Source of the DNA: Vibrio cyclitrophicus
GTDB lineage: Bacteria; Pseudomonadota; Gammaproteobacteria; Enterobacterales; Vibrionaceae
Direction: 5' to 3'
Length of the DNA stretch: 64,000 nt
Assembly (NCBI RefSeq): GCF_024347435.1
Contig: NZ_AP025481.1
Span: forward strand, 496,001 to 560,000
Part shown: positions 9,112-18,111 of the stretch, one piece after another
Layout: each line of letters starts with the position of its first letter
How positions within the stretch are numbered: the stretch's first letter is position 1
Notes under the pieces: generated by a model
Told to the model about the DNA's origin: nothing
What the model saw: the letters and a program-made list of their open reading frames with translations, nothing else
Databases searched by the model: none
Made by a program: the position numbers and the translations under genes

Positions 9112-9591
9112 GTGGTTAGAATCCGAAATTACCAAACCAGTGATGCTAAGGCGTTGTGGGAGATTTACTTTCATACTGTTCGTAACATTAATGTTCGAGA
9201 TTATTCTCAGCAGCAAGTAGAGGCTTGGGCTCCAAACGGTTTTGATTCTGAGCTTTGGCAAAAGCGCATGAACGAGTTACTACCTTTTGTGGCTGAGCTA
9301 GATGGTTGCGTTGTTGGTTATACTGACCTGCAACCCAATGGCTTGATTGATCATTTCTTCTGTCATCATGAATGCCAGGGTAAAGGCGTTGGAAGAGCGC
9401 TAATGGAACATGTTCTTGCTGTTGGTCGTGTTCGTGGTGTATCGCGGTATTTCTCTGAAGTAAGTATTACCGCAAGGCCTTTCTATGAACACCTTGGTTT
9501 TAAAGTCGTTAATGAGCAGGAAGTTGAAATGCGTGGCGTAAAACTCACCAATTACGTGATGGAGAAGGTAGTGCCTTCAGACGAACGGTAA
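9112..9591 (+). CDS. GNAT family N-acetyltransferase
   Basis: 159 aa. The acetyl-CoA loop is visible as CQGKGVGRALMEH, preceded by the beta-4 strand GLIDHFFCHHE and followed by RPFYEHLGFKVV. The family transfers acetyl from acetyl-CoA to amines; substrate unknown. The start is GTG 9112, with AAAGGA ending about 7 bases upstream; the ATG at 9107 is in another frame. Confidence 0.87.
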   Translation: MVRIRNYQTSDAKALWEIYFHTVRNINVRDYSQQQVEAWAPNGFDSELWQKRMNELLPFVAELDGCVVGYTDLQPNGLIDHFFCHHECQGKGVGRALMEHVLAVGRVRGVSRYFSEVSITARPFYEHLGFKVVNEQEVEMRGVKLTNYVMEKVVPSDER

Positions 9592-9697
9592 TCTCATTTT
9601 TGTTACAGTTTTCACCTGTTTTTGGTTCTCTTCTTAAAGAAAAATCATCACTTTAGCGATAATATTCACTGCAACTAATTTGAGTGAAAGAAGTAAC

Positions 9698-9994
9698 GTG
9701 GGAATTGAAGCTTTAGCGTTTGTGATGGATGCATTAATGACAACATGTTGTATGTATATTGCGTCAAAGATGTCTTTTGTCGTGGCTGACTTTAAATCTC
9801 TTCTTGTTATTGCCGTTATCGTTGCTTTGGTATCACTGATTCCGACTGTTGGCTGGGTTTTGGGGGTGATTCTGTTTGTCTTCCTGCTTGGGAAGGCGAC
9901 GCATGCGAGTATTGGTGACTGCATTTGGGTGGTGGTATTTACAAAAGTAGTGTCTATGGCGGCATTTCTAATATTCGGTCGACTGTTTGTGTAA
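9698..9994 (+). CDS. Small hydrophobic membrane protein
   Basis: About 98 aa from GTG 9698, with three predicted membrane segments (near ALMTTCCMYIA, LLVIAVIVALVSLIPTVGWVLGVILFVFLL and VVVFTKVVSMAAFLIFG). I do not recognise a family. The opposite strand also has a frame here, but its product is low-complexity Ser/Thr-rich and lacks coding character, so I prefer the plus strand. The start is uncertain (TTG at 9680 is in frame). Confidence 0.5.
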   Translation: MGIEALAFVMDALMTTCCMYIASKMSFVVADFKSLLVIAVIVALVSLIPTVGWVLGVILFVFLLGKATHASIGDCIWVVVFTKVVSMAAFLIFGRLFV

Positions 9995-10026
9995 CGAAGA
10001 CCTAATTTGATTTGATACAGGCAAAT

Positions 10027-10051
10027 AAAAGGGTGTGAACTTGTCACACCC
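10027..10051 (-). terminator. Intrinsic terminator of the fasciclin gene
   Basis: On the minus strand an 8-bp stem (GGGTGTGA / TCACACCC) with a 5-base loop is followed by TTTT. It lies about 45 bases after the fasciclin-domain stop codon. Confidence 0.8.
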
Positions 10052-10095
10052 TAAACAAAATTCAATTTGAATTTGTTAAAAGAATTTCAACTGCA

Positions 10096-10593
10096 CTATT
10101 TAGGAAGTAATACAGTATCAATTACATGGATAACACCGTTGCTTGCCTTGACGTCGGCTGTAATTACTTTAGCGTTGTTAATCATAACGGTGCCATCACT
10201 GACACTGACCATAACAGCTTGTCCTTGAACCGTATCAGCACTGTCTATTTTTGTCACATCGGCAGCCATCACTTTCCCCGCGACTACGTGATAAGTCAGT
10301 ACTGCAACCAACTTATCTTTATTTTCTGGCATCAGGAGCATATCAACTGTTCCTTCAGGAAGTGCCGCGAACGCCTCATCTGTGGGTGCAAATACAGTAA
10401 AGGGGCCATCACCTTTCAAAGTTTCCACTAAACCTGCTGCTTTTACTGCCGCCACTAAAGTGTTGAATGAACCGTTTTCAGCCGCTACGTCCACGATGTC
10501 TTTCTTCATTCCGTGGTGATTAGCGTGAGCAAATGTGGTGAAAAGGAGTGTTGCAACTAGTACTGACAGAGTCTTGCTTAATTTTTTAAACAT
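10096..10593 (-). CDS. Secreted fasciclin (FAS1) domain protein
   Basis: 165 aa. Signal peptide of about 24 residues (ending TTFAHA), then one FAS1 domain: [47 protein letters not shown] and [18 protein letters not shown]1 proteins take part in adhesion; bacterial single-domain forms are periplasmic or secreted and mostly uncharacterised. It is monocistronic, with its own terminator at 10027-10051. Confidence 0.92.
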   Translation of the reverse strand: MFKKLSKTLSVLVATLLFTTFAHANHHGMKKDIVDVAAENGSFNTLVAAVKAAGLVETLKGDGPFTVFAPTDEAFAALPEGTVDMLLMPENKDKLVAVLTYHVVAGKVMAADVTKIDSADTVQGQAVMVSVSDGTVMINNAKVITADVKASNGVIHVIDTVLLPK

Positions 10594-10795
10594 ATTTTAG
10601 TCCTTTGAGTTTATCTGTTATTTCCGAGATGTATTACGAGAGCTCAAAAGCGATAGATCAACTTATTGCACGTTTAAGTGGCTTCTTTAGCTTGGTTGTG
10701 CCATCAAACACATAATTTCGCTGGCTAAATAATTGTTATAATTCCATTTTGTTACTTATAGTTAATTGGTGATTATTCAATTAACGGATGTGAAT

Positions 10796-11779
10796 ATGAG
10801 GTTTTTTTTACCAGTCGTGTTTACGGCATTTGCTTCGATGCCTGCATATAGTGGACTTGCTCCAAGCGATGGTTTCAGCGGAAACTTTAGTATTTTGGCT
10901 GGTTCTTATTCAGATAGCAGTAACTTGAGTACCGAGCAAGATTCTATTCAAGCAAACAACACGAAAGAAGGGAGTAGTGAAAACCAGGGGCTTCTCGGCT
11001 TTCTCGGAACGGTTCAATACACCTTTGGGGAATCGTTGAACCACCAAGTTTATACGGGAACTACTCGAGAGGATATTGCGACAGGTACAATAGCGTTTGA
11101 GATTGGTTATCGACATCAGTTCTCTGGTGGCACCATTATCGACTTCTCGGTGCTCCCTACGTTTATCTCGGGTAAAGCTTGGGCTGATCCGTACGTGGTT
11201 GGCGTTAATCGAAACGAAACGGACGTAAAAGGTAATGTGGGACGACTGCAATTGACGAGCGTTGGAGGCACCGGTTTTCAAGCGGATTTTGCAATTGGTG
11301 AATCTGATGTTGACGATGAACTGTCGGGAACTCAAAACTTATCTGCCCAAGACGCAGCCTTGTTAGATAGGGAAAGAACCTATTTGTACGCAAAGGCCGG
11401 ATACCGCTTTATATTGCCGGACCAAGTTGGGTTACTGGTCCCTTCTATGGTTTACTTTAGTTCAGATGCGAAAGGAGACGCGATCAGTTTTGATAGCTAC
11501 GGCGTAGAACTTAATTACGCAAAAAGAATGGGTCGTCATGGTTTCGTCGTCACGTTAGACGCACATGATCGTCAGTACGATGAAGTAAACCCTCTTTATG
11601 GAAAAATGCGTAAAGAGAATGAATACGGTGCTTTTTTAGCTTACGAGTTGAGTGGTTTTATGGGATATGATGGTTGGTCGTTTATTACGTTACTTGGCCT
11701 AAGAACCATTGACTCTAACATCGACTTTTACAATTCTGAACAAGTGTTAGCGAGTGTTGGTATCGACTACAAATTTTAA
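10796..11779 (+). CDS. DUF2860-type outer membrane barrel-like protein
   Basis: About 327 aa from ATG 10796, chosen over the upstream in-frame GTG 10766 because it directly begins a signal peptide (MRFFLPVVFTAFASMPAYS). The mature part alternates polar and aromatic residues in beta strands and ends in aromatic VGIDYKF, the C-terminal Phe signature of outer-membrane barrels. The overall pattern matches the DUF2860 family seen mostly in Vibrio; function unknown. It stands alone. Confidence 0.75.
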   Translation: MRFFLPVVFTAFASMPAYSGLAPSDGFSGNFSILAGSYSDSSNLSTEQDSIQANNTKEGSSENQGLLGFLGTVQYTFGESLNHQVYTGTTREDIATGTIAFEIGYRHQFSGGTIIDFSVLPTFISGKAWADPYVVGVNRNETDVKGNVGRLQLTSVGGTGFQADFAIGESDVDDELSGTQNLSAQDAALLDRERTYLYAKAGYRFILPDQVGLLVPSMVYFSSDAKGDAISFDSYGVELNYAKRMGRHGFVVTLDAHDRQYDEVNPLYGKMRKENEYGAFLAYELSGFMGYDGWSFITLLGLRTIDSNIDFYNSEQVLASVGIDYKF

Positions 11780-11941
11780 CGGTCATACCTAACCAAAAGT
11801 CAGCCAAACTAGCGTTAAGATTTAACTTTATTATTTGTTCAGTTATTTCTGGCACTTATCATATTTAAGGTTGTAGGTGCTTATCGCTATCCGTAATATA
11901 AAAATCAGCGAGAATATAGGATCAGATAACAAGGAAGCGCT

Positions 11942-12436
11942 TTGGAAATACAAATTAGACACCTCGAACTAACAGATTACCAAGATATTTTTGATATTTA
12001 TCGTCACCCTTCAGTCTCTGAGAATACATCACAGAAGCCTTTTCTTAGTTCTGATCAAGTTGAGAGATTGTTTGGGCATTCTGACCATTTTACTTTGGTT
12101 GCTGAAGTGTCCGGAAAAGTCGTGGGCCACATCACTTTATTCATGACCACCAAAGTGAGAGACAGACATTGTGCAGGCCTTGCGATAGCGGTCAATCCGG
12201 ATATGCAAGGCAAAGGGGTCGGCAAGGTCTTAATGCAAGAAGCGATCAATCAGGCCGATAATTGGCTTAACCTCGTTCGACTTGAATTAGAAGTTCATGC
12301 CGATAATCACGGTGCGACTACTTTATATGAAAGCGTTGGTTTTCAATTAGAAGGAACCAAAAAGCTTAGTACATTCAAAGGTGGGAAATACGTTGATATG
12401 CTTTTGATGTCGAGAATTAGGCATGATTATCGTTGA
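11942..12436 (+). CDS. GNAT family N-acetyltransferase (ribosomal-type/YhhY-like)
   Basis: 164 aa. Shows MQGKGVGKVLMQEAINQAD (acetyl-CoA loop) and VHADNHGATTLYESVGFQ, the arrangement of RimJ/YhhY-like acetyltransferases acting on amino acids or protein N-termini. The start is a TTG at 11942 with AAGGA upstream; no ATG or GTG lies nearby in frame. It is followed by the riboswitch-controlled adenine deaminase. Confidence 0.85.
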   Translation: MEIQIRHLELTDYQDIFDIYRHPSVSENTSQKPFLSSDQVERLFGHSDHFTLVAEVSGKVVGHITLFMTTKVRDRHCAGLAIAVNPDMQGKGVGKVLMQEAINQADNWLNLVRLELEVHADNHGATTLYESVGFQLEGTKKLSTFKGGKYVDMLLMSRIRHDYR

Positions 12437-12504
12437 TAGTGAGCTGTTGATTGTTGATTGGTTTTGTTCAAAGCGGTTTCATTCGGTTCGTCACTCGTTA
12501 AACC

Positions 12505-12532
12505 TTTTCATCGCAGCTTAATTTGGTATAGT
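12505..12532 (+). promoter_or_regulatory. Predicted sigma-70 promoter of the riboswitch transcript
   Basis: TTTTCA (12505-12510) and TATAGT (12527-12532) are separated by 16 bases. Transcription would start a few bases before the riboswitch P1 helix at 12545. This is a position-based prediction. Confidence 0.45.
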
Positions 12533-12544
12533 AGCAATCGTTTG

Positions 12545-12611
12545 CTTCGTATAACCCCAATGATATGGTTTGGGGGTCTCTACCAGCTCCCGAAAAGTGC
12601 TGATTACGAAG
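12545..12611 (+). ncRNA. Purine riboswitch, adenine type
   Basis: All purine-aptamer elements are present. P1 is CTTCGTA (12545-12551) with TACGAAG (12605-12611). P2 is CCCCAA with TTGGGG around a loop containing TGATATGG; next comes the junction sequence GTCTCTACC, then P3 (CAGC / GCTG). The base matching position 74 of the xpt aptamer is T12604, which selects adenine over guanine. It resembles the well-studied V. vulnificus add aptamer and lies upstream of an adenine deaminase gene, as expected. Confidence 0.93.
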
Positions 12612-12688
12612 GGTTTAGATCACAATTGTGTTCTTACTCTTTGTAATGGCGTTCAAAAATATCCTGTCTATTACTCAGAGTAAGTGCA

Positions 12689-12710
12689 CACCTAAAATCC
12701 ATAGTAGGTG
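12689..12710 (+). promoter_or_regulatory. Possible SD-sequestering hairpin before adenine deaminase
   Basis: CACCTA (12689-12694) can pair with TAGGTG (12705-12710), which contains the likely Shine-Dalgarno sequence of the ATG at 12715. It could be part of the riboswitch expression platform (inference); coupling to the aptamer about 78 bases upstream is not shown. Confidence 0.4.
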
Positions 12711-12714
12711 GAAT

Positions 12715-13713
12715 ATGAACGCATTTATTCAAGGGCTTCCAAAAGTAGAGTTGCATTTACACATTGAAGGTTCACTCGAACCTGAATTACTGTTTAAACT
12801 CGCTCAACGTAATGGCATAGATTTGCCTTATTCATCTCCAGAGCAGTTAAGACTCGCATACGAATTTGATGATTTGCAGTCGTTTCTCGATATTTACTAT
12901 CAAGGTGCTGATGCACTGCGCACAGAACAGGATTTCTACGATTTAACATGGGCTTACCTAGAACGCTCTATAGCTGACAATGTTATTCATACTGAAATTT
13001 TCTTTGATCCTCAAACTCATACCGATCGTGGAATTGCTTTTGATACTGTGATTAATGGTATTTATCGTGCGCTCAAACGTGGTCAGAAAGAATTAGGGAT
13101 TACTTCTCAAATCATAGCTTGTTTCTTACGACATTTATCTGAAGAGAGCGCTATTCAAACGTTTGCTGATATTCTCAAGCACCAAGACAAAATTATTGGG
13201 GTTGGATTAGACTCCTCAGAACTCGGGCATCCGCCAGAGAAATTCAAACGCGTATTCGAACAAGCCAAACAAGCGGGCTTTCTAACAGTGGCTCATGCTG
13301 GTGAAGAAGGCCCCGCACAGAACATTGTCGACGCTATTGAAATGCTCAGTGTTAGCCGAGTAGACCATGGCGTGCAGTGCATGACAGACGAAGCGTTAAT
13401 ATCGGAATTGATTAAGACTAAAATGCCGCTGACCGTGTGTCCATTGTCTAACATTAAACTACGAGTGTTTGATGTAATGGAAGACCACAATATTGTTGAT
13501 CTACTAAGAAAGGGCGTTTCCGTTACGATTAATTCGGATGATCCTGCGTACTTTGGTGGTTATATGTCGGATAACTTTAACGCAGTAAACAATGCTCATA
13601 CGCTTACACATAAAGAGTTGGCCCAGTTTAGCTTGAATGCAATTGACGCGAGCTTTATTGAAGAGTCGTTGAAACAGCAATATCGCGATGTCGTATTAGC
13701 CTATATTGCCTAG
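12715..13713 (+). CDS. Adenine deaminase (adenosine deaminase superfamily)
   Basis: 332 aa from ATG 12715. Upstream in-frame ATGs would add residues unlike the family. The metal-binding HxH is in VELHLHIEGSLEPEL; the later zinc/catalytic residues are in VAHAGEEG, VDHG and NSDDPAYFGG. The HIEGSLEPEL form is typical of the adenine deaminase branch (EC 3.5.4.2, adenine to hypoxanthine and ammonia) rather than adenosine deaminase with HRHLDG. An adenine-type riboswitch in the 5' UTR agrees with this, since ligand and substrate would be the same base. Cytoplasmic purine salvage. Confidence 0.87.
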   Translation: MNAFIQGLPKVELHLHIEGSLEPELLFKLAQRNGIDLPYSSPEQLRLAYEFDDLQSFLDIYYQGADALRTEQDFYDLTWAYLERSIADNVIHTEIFFDPQTHTDRGIAFDTVINGIYRALKRGQKELGITSQIIACFLRHLSEESAIQTFADILKHQDKIIGVGLDSSELGHPPEKFKRVFEQAKQAGFLTVAHAGEEGPAQNIVDAIEMLSVSRVDHGVQCMTDEALISELIKTKMPLTVCPLSNIKLRVFDVMEDHNIVDLLRKGVSVTINSDDPAYFGGYMSDNFNAVNNAHTLTHKELAQFSLNAIDASFIEESLKQQYRDVVLAYIA

Positions 13714-14116
13714 AATGATGTTAGCTAGTATCCAACGTTTCACTATTTGAATTGCCCAACGACTGGCAATGACTGGTCGTTTTATTTGGGCTGGCTTTGA
13801 TGTTTCCAGAAACCACCAAATTGGTTCTTTAAAGGGGGGAGGATTAGTCAAACCGAGTACCTAGCAAATGGGCTGTTTAATCAAAGAAGTTCAATGGTCT
13901 GAGCATTATGACTCCATGATTGGAAATTCAGTCGCCTCTTAACGAGACAAATGGTTCACTTACAGCTTGTAAGCTACGCTATTATCTTAAAGTACTAAAA
14001 AATATAACTTTTTTGATAAATAATTGTTGGGTGTTAGCAGTATTAGACTACATTTAGAAAAGGTTCAGTGAGATGCGTTGCACTCATGCAGATATTGTTA
14101 GACAAGGAGTTAATCG
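13714..14116. other. Intergenic region with terminator
   Basis: About 400 bases. It holds the probable adenine deaminase terminator near 13759-13787 and, further on, the promoter of the Crp/Fnr gene. No further gene was seen. Confidence 0.5.
13759..13787 (+). terminator. Probable terminator of adenine deaminase
   Basis: AACGAC (13759-13764) pairs with GTCGTT (13776-13781), followed by a TTTTATTT run. The stem is short, with an 11-base loop. Confidence 0.5.
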
Positions 14117-14836
14117 TTGTTAGACCCTAAAATAGGCGAACAAATACAATGGCCATGTGATTTGTCACAAGATTTGATCCACAGCTTGCTCGAGATTGCG
14201 CTCTTCAAAACGGGTGTTCATAGCTTAGAGATTACGAAAAAATTCCAAAATTTACCGGGGGTCTTTTATATTCTTAAAGGCTCAGCGGGTATCTGCTTTT
14301 CAACTGAAAACATGAAAAGCTTGTCGGGTGGTGTGATAGGTAAAGGCGATTGGATCGGCGCTTTGACCATTCATGCGAACTACAATTTATTTGCTGTCGC
14401 AGAAGAAGTTGAGCCGATTACCATGGTATTTTTCCCCGCAGACAAGGTATTGGAGCTCGCTGAAAAGAAATGCATGGTCTTCAAATGGCTACTCCATTGT
14501 GGAGTTAAATCGCAATCTATCTGGATGCAGGCTTTCTTATCTTCCATCCATGAAAAAGAGCAAAAAACGATTTATGTCCTTTTAGAGCTCGCTGCTCGCC
14601 AGACAAATGTTACAGGGGCAAAGGTGAGTATCAATATTTCGCAAACCCAATTGAGTACCATTACTGGTATATCAAGGCCGAGGTTAAATGAGGTGTTAAA
14701 AAGTATCGAACAACAAGGTCTAGTGACGATACAAAGAGGTAAGGTGTCCATCTCAGATTTTGAAGGTTTGTACGAACGTATTTCACCAATGAATTTAATG
14801 ATCCGCGACCCTATATCGACGATGAACGCATTATAA
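14117..14836 (+). CDS. Crp/Fnr family transcriptional regulator
   Basis: 239 aa. An N-terminal cyclic-nucleotide-binding-like beta barrel (about 15-125; FYILKGSAGICF, GVIGKGDWIGALT) is followed by a dimerisation helix and a C-terminal winged HTH (SQTQLSTITGISRPRLNEVLKSIEQQGLV). The cAMP-binding residues of Crp and the Fe-S cysteines of Fnr are not evident, so the effector is unknown. The start is TTG 14117, well supported by AAGGAG at 14104-14109. It is monocistronic. Confidence 0.85.
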   Translation: MLDPKIGEQIQWPCDLSQDLIHSLLEIALFKTGVHSLEITKKFQNLPGVFYILKGSAGICFSTENMKSLSGGVIGKGDWIGALTIHANYNLFAVAEEVEPITMVFFPADKVLELAEKKCMVFKWLLHCGVKSQSIWMQAFLSSIHEKEQKTIYVLLELAARQTNVTGAKVSINISQTQLSTITGISRPRLNEVLKSIEQQGLVTIQRGKVSISDFEGLYERISPMNLMIRDPISTMNAL

Positions 14837-15249
14837 TTAAAATACTTATTTCTCGAGAAAAGACTCAAATAGGCGGCTATTTGTGGCTAAATCCTCAACT
14901 TTTGTTCCTTTAGGAACATACATGAATCACGGAAATCGGTAACGTTAACTCAAGATTTATAAATTTAAAATTGAGTGAGTAGTACTGTTATGAAAATGGC
15001 TGTTTTGGAATACAAAGTGTATGGGGTCGGTGACTGGATTAGAACAACGATTTCGAGTCGTTGTGCCTATTTGTTGGCTGCTGAGTATAAAGGTTTGGGT
15101 TGGCCAGCTAAGGTGGATGGGAAATCGCAATAGATGAGGCTTAACCTATGAATTCGGAATAACCTTTCCCTTTCTTATGAAATAATCCTAGAGATAGAAA
15201 AGAAGCTGACTTGATGTCAGCTTCTTGCTTTAAAGTGAGCAGAATAAAT
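14837..15249. other. Intergenic region with palindromes and terminator
   Basis: 413 bases between convergent genes. Contains a 14-bp palindrome at 14904-14917 (GTTCCT TT AGGAAC), a 47-codon frame at 14990-15133 without a clear RBS (rejected as a gene), and the terminator at 15200-15226. Confidence 0.5.
15196..15226 (-). terminator. Terminator of the UPF0319 gene
   Basis: An 11-bp perfect stem (AAGAAGCTGAC 15200-15210 / GTCAGCTTCTT 15216-15226) with a 5-base loop. On the minus strand the 3' arm is followed by a short T-rich stretch. It lies 24 bases after the stop codon. Confidence 0.75.
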
Positions 15250-15921
15250 CTATTTGTTCACGTAATCTTTGAATTTCTGCTTGGTTTCAGCATCGGCTTT
15301 CTCGTACCAGAAATACAGCATTTCTTCCGCAGTATTCGCCGCGTTCGCATCAATCTTTGCTGGTAGAGTGACAGGTTGTACAACCGCTGCTGTTGCAACT
15401 GCTGATGTACCCATAGTTAATGCAGCAATACCGCCTTTCTGGTTGTATTCTTTCGCTTCTTGAGGATATTTACGACCAATCTGCATTCCATCTTTGATTA
15501 GCTTATCTTGATTAACACTGATTACATTTTGGTTCTCATCAATCAGTTTCCAATCAAGGTTATTAAAGCCTTTTTTCGCTTCCGATACATTACGGAATTT
15601 AGGCATTTCAAACGTCAATGTAGTGTCTGCTGCATCAAAAGTTGCAATTATGACGTCGCTATCGACAAACTCACGATCGTTACCTTGACTAAAAGCAAGC
15701 TGATAATGGAAAACGATTTGGTTTACACCGTCTGGAACGGTTATTGTTTTGCTTGAAGAGAAAAAACCACCCTCAAGGTCAGGCTTAGCCTCGTTAACTG
15801 CTACGACGTCAACTAAGGCATCTGCGCTAGAAGGGATTTTAATGGTTACATCAGCCAATGCTGCGGGTGCAGCAACGATAGCTGAAAGTAGGGCTATACT
15901 TTGGATTGTCTTCATAATCAT
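15250..15921 (-). CDS. UPF0319/DUF2057 family periplasmic protein
   Basis: 223 aa with a signal peptide cleaved near PAALA|DV. The N-terminal half has VTIKIPSSADALVDVVAVN and the conserved stretch NQIVFHYQL, matching the YccT/UPF0319 (DUF2057) family of gammaproteobacterial secreted proteins of unknown function. The start may be the ATG at 15921 or the one at 15915 (M-I-M-K). Monocistronic with its own terminator. Confidence 0.75.
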   Translation of the reverse strand: MIMKTIQSIALLSAIVAAPAALADVTIKIPSSADALVDVVAVNEAKPDLEGGFFSSSKTITVPDGVNQIVFHYQLAFSQGNDREFVDSDVIIATFDAADTTLTFEMPKFRNVSEAKKGFNNLDWKLIDENQNVISVNQDKLIKDGMQIGRKYPQEAKEYNQKGGIAALTMGTSAVATAAVVQPVTLPAKIDANAANTAEEMLYFWYEKADAETKQKFKDYVNK

Positions 15922-16140
15922 ACAGTTGTTGTTATGGTTAGATGAATTACAATCGCATGCAAATGTATGTATTTCAAGTCATGTCATAGTGTTTTAAAAA
16001 AATTTGCGAAATCTTAACGCAACGGTCATATATCGAGATAACTAAAGACCAATGTGGGTAATTATCATCCAACAAACACGCTGAATCTCGATAAAGTCAT
16101 TCGTCATATTATGGCAGATATATGCTTTATTTTTGAAACA

Positions 16141-16176
16141 AGAAAGCCGTAATAAATGTGATTTATCACGGCTTTG
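16141..16176 (-). terminator. Probable terminator of sulfatase 1
   Basis: Two stacked stems (AAAGCCGT / ACGGCTTT and ATAAAT / ATTTAT with one mismatch) around a 3-base loop. A T-rich stretch follows on the minus strand; about 30 bases after the stop. Confidence 0.6.
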
Positions 16177-16203
16177 TTTACTTTCGTAGCGTTAGCTAAT
16201 TGG

Positions 16204-17766
16204 TTACTTAGCTTGCGATGCAGCCGCTTCTAGTTGTTGAAGCTTACCCTGAAGCATGTAAACGTTCTGGTTGAAGTTACCAGGGTTCAATACTTGGCTT
16301 TGTTGCATTGGGTAGTCAGGTAGCGTGTTCATGAACTCTTGTACTTTGCCGCCTACTGGTACGAATAGCCACATGTTGTCTGCCATCCAGCGTAAGTACA
16401 TGCCAGATTCGTGTGGTGCTTTCTCGAATGGGTCTGCACGTAGGTGAACAACTTGAGGCCAGTTCGTTTGGAAACGTACTGCATCAACAATGTTACCTTC
16501 TAGTACCGCAAATGAAATCTTGAAGTCATTCCAACGTACAGCGTTTAGCTCAGCGTTAGCAGAGAAGTAAAGCATGCTGTCGCGAGGGCCTTTCTCTTCT
16601 TTACCTTGGAAGTAAGGTAGGAAGTTGTACCCATCTAGGTGTACACGCCAGTTCTTACCGTTGTAAGTTGCACCTTTGTCAGACGCTAGCTTTTCAACCA
16701 CTTTATCATCACCAGCTGCTGCTAGTAGAGTAGGAATCCAGTCTTGGTGACCCATGATGTCGTTGATCTTAGATCCCGGTTTGATTGTACCAGGCCAGCG
16801 AACGAGCTGAGGAACACGCATACCACCTTCGTAAGTTGTACCTTTCTCACCGTGGAAGTAAGTCGCACCACCATCAGGCCAAGATACAGTTTCTGCACCG
16901 TTATCTGTTGAGTAGATTACGATCGTATTGTCTGCGATCTTCAATTCATCAAGCTTATCTAGTAGCACGCCCACTTGGTCATCGTGCTCTAACATGCCAT
17001 CAGCGTAAATGCTGATACCCGATGCGCCTTGGTATTTTTCTTGTAGACGAGTCCACACGTGCATACGTGTTGTGTTGTGCCAGATGAAAAATGGTTTGTC
17101 AGCTTTCACTGCCTTTTCCATGAACGCTAGAGATTCCTCTAGGAACTCTTCATCCGCATGCTCCATACGCTTACGCGTCATAGGACCAGTATCTTCAATT
17201 TTACCATCGGCAGTAGATTTGATTACACCACGAGGGCCAAAGTTTTTACGGAACTCAGGGTCTTTAGGGTAGTAGTATGTCTCTGGCTCTTCTTCCGCAT
17301 TCAGGTGGTACAGGTTACCGAAGAACTGGTCAAAACCGTGGTTCGTTGGAAGGTGTTTGTCTTGGTCACCCATGTGGTTTTTGCCGAACTGAGCTGTCAT
17401 GTAGCCTTGTTCTTTGAGGAGGTCTGCGATCGTTGGAGCCCAATCTGGGATACCGTGGTCTGAACCTGGCATACCGATAGTCAATAGACCAGTACGGAAA
17501 GGTTCTTGGCCTGTTAGGAATGCAGCACGACCAGCAGTACACGATTGTTGACCGTAGTGGTCAGTAAATAGTGCGCCTTCGTTAGCAATACGGTCAATGT
17601 TAGGGGTTTCGTACCCCATCATTCCGTTGTTGTATGCACTGATGTTGAACACACCAATGTCATCTCCCCAGATAGCAAGAATGTTAGGCTTTTCTGCTGC
17701 GGTTGCTGCTGAAGAAGCTGCTAATAAGCCAACACCTAATGCCAGTTTATTAATTTTAGTACCCAT
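16204..17766 (-). CDS. Periplasmic sulfatase 1 (Cys-type)
   Basis: 520 aa. Signal peptide (cleavage near ATA|AEKPN), then an alkaline-phosphatase-fold sulfatase (about 25-450). The metal ligands are GDDIG (D35, D36) and a later STDNGAE. The formylglycine site is CTAGR with C76, the C-x-A/P-x-R form that needs maturation to formylglycine; a matching radical-SAM maturase is encoded at 33854. The family hydrolyses sulfate esters; natural substrate unknown. It is divergent from a clear paralogue at 18112 (same N-terminal pattern, same active-site block, similar length). RBS GGAG about 5 bases before ATG 17766. Confidence 0.92.
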   Translation of the reverse strand: MGTKINKLALGVGLLAASSAATAAEKPNILAIWGDDIGVFNISAYNNGMMGYETPNIDRIANEGALFTDHYGQQSCTAGRAAFLTGQEPFRTGLLTIGMPGSDHGIPDWAPTIADLLKEQGYMTAQFGKNHMGDQDKHLPTNHGFDQFFGNLYHLNAEEEPETYYYPKDPEFRKNFGPRGVIKSTADGKIEDTGPMTRKRMEHADEEFLEESLAFMEKAVKADKPFFIWHNTTRMHVWTRLQEKYQGASGISIYADGMLEHDDQVGVLLDKLDELKIADNTIVIYSTDNGAETVSWPDGGATYFHGEKGTTYEGGMRVPQLVRWPGTIKPGSKINDIMGHQDWIPTLLAAAGDDKVVEKLASDKGATYNGKNWRVHLDGYNFLPYFQGKEEKGPRDSMLYFSANAELNAVRWNDFKISFAVLEGNIVDAVRFQTNWPQVVHLRADPFEKAPHESGMYLRWMADNMWLFVPVGGKVQEFMNTLPDYPMQQSQVLNPGNFNQNVYMLQGKLQQLEAAASQAK

Positions 17767-18111
17767 AAGGACTCCGATTCACTTTTAAGATTAATGCGTT
17801 AGAGCAACACATCGTTGGGCAAACATTAATCTCAAAAACTGATGGTGTCTTTTTATAGTGGTTATAACCAATTGTTATGAAGCAGATCTAACTTTATGAT
17901 TCAATTTGGTTTTATATGCTTACCTCGATTTATCTTCGAATATTATGCGTGATCTTCGTCATGTTTTTCTACGTCATTTTATCACGTGTTTACGCATACT
18001 GTTCGTTATGAAAATGATAAAAATATTAATAGTTTAACCAAGGTCGCGAGAGTTAAAAAAATGGACTATATGTTGTAAGGCAGGATGCAAATAACTAACG
18101 AAGAGGTTTCT
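17767..18111. other. Divergent promoter region between the two sulfatases
   Basis: 345 AT-rich bases with the promoters of both sulfatase genes. A weak Crp-like site can be read at 17948-17963 (CGTGA-N6-TCATG, about 7 of 10 consensus bases). No small gene or RNA was recognised. Confidence 0.45.

Noticed and set aside
9634..10047. Minus-strand frame of 137 codons opposite the small membrane protein
   Set aside because: The product is Ser/Thr/Ile-rich without family features and runs through the fasciclin terminator; the plus-strand frame has membrane-protein character.
12458..12646. 62-codon plus-strand frame upstream of adenine deaminase
   Set aside because: It runs straight through the predicted promoter and the adenine riboswitch.
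14990..15133. 47-codon frame (MKMAVLEYKVYGVGDW...)
   Set aside because: No clear RBS. The sequence is unlike a conserved protein, and the GDWIRTT-like wording is often seen in spurious frames. A tRNA-like reading of the opposite strand did not give a full cloverleaf.
17948..17963. Crp-binding site between the sulfatases
   Set aside because: Only about 7 of 10 consensus positions match; too weak to list as a feature by itself.
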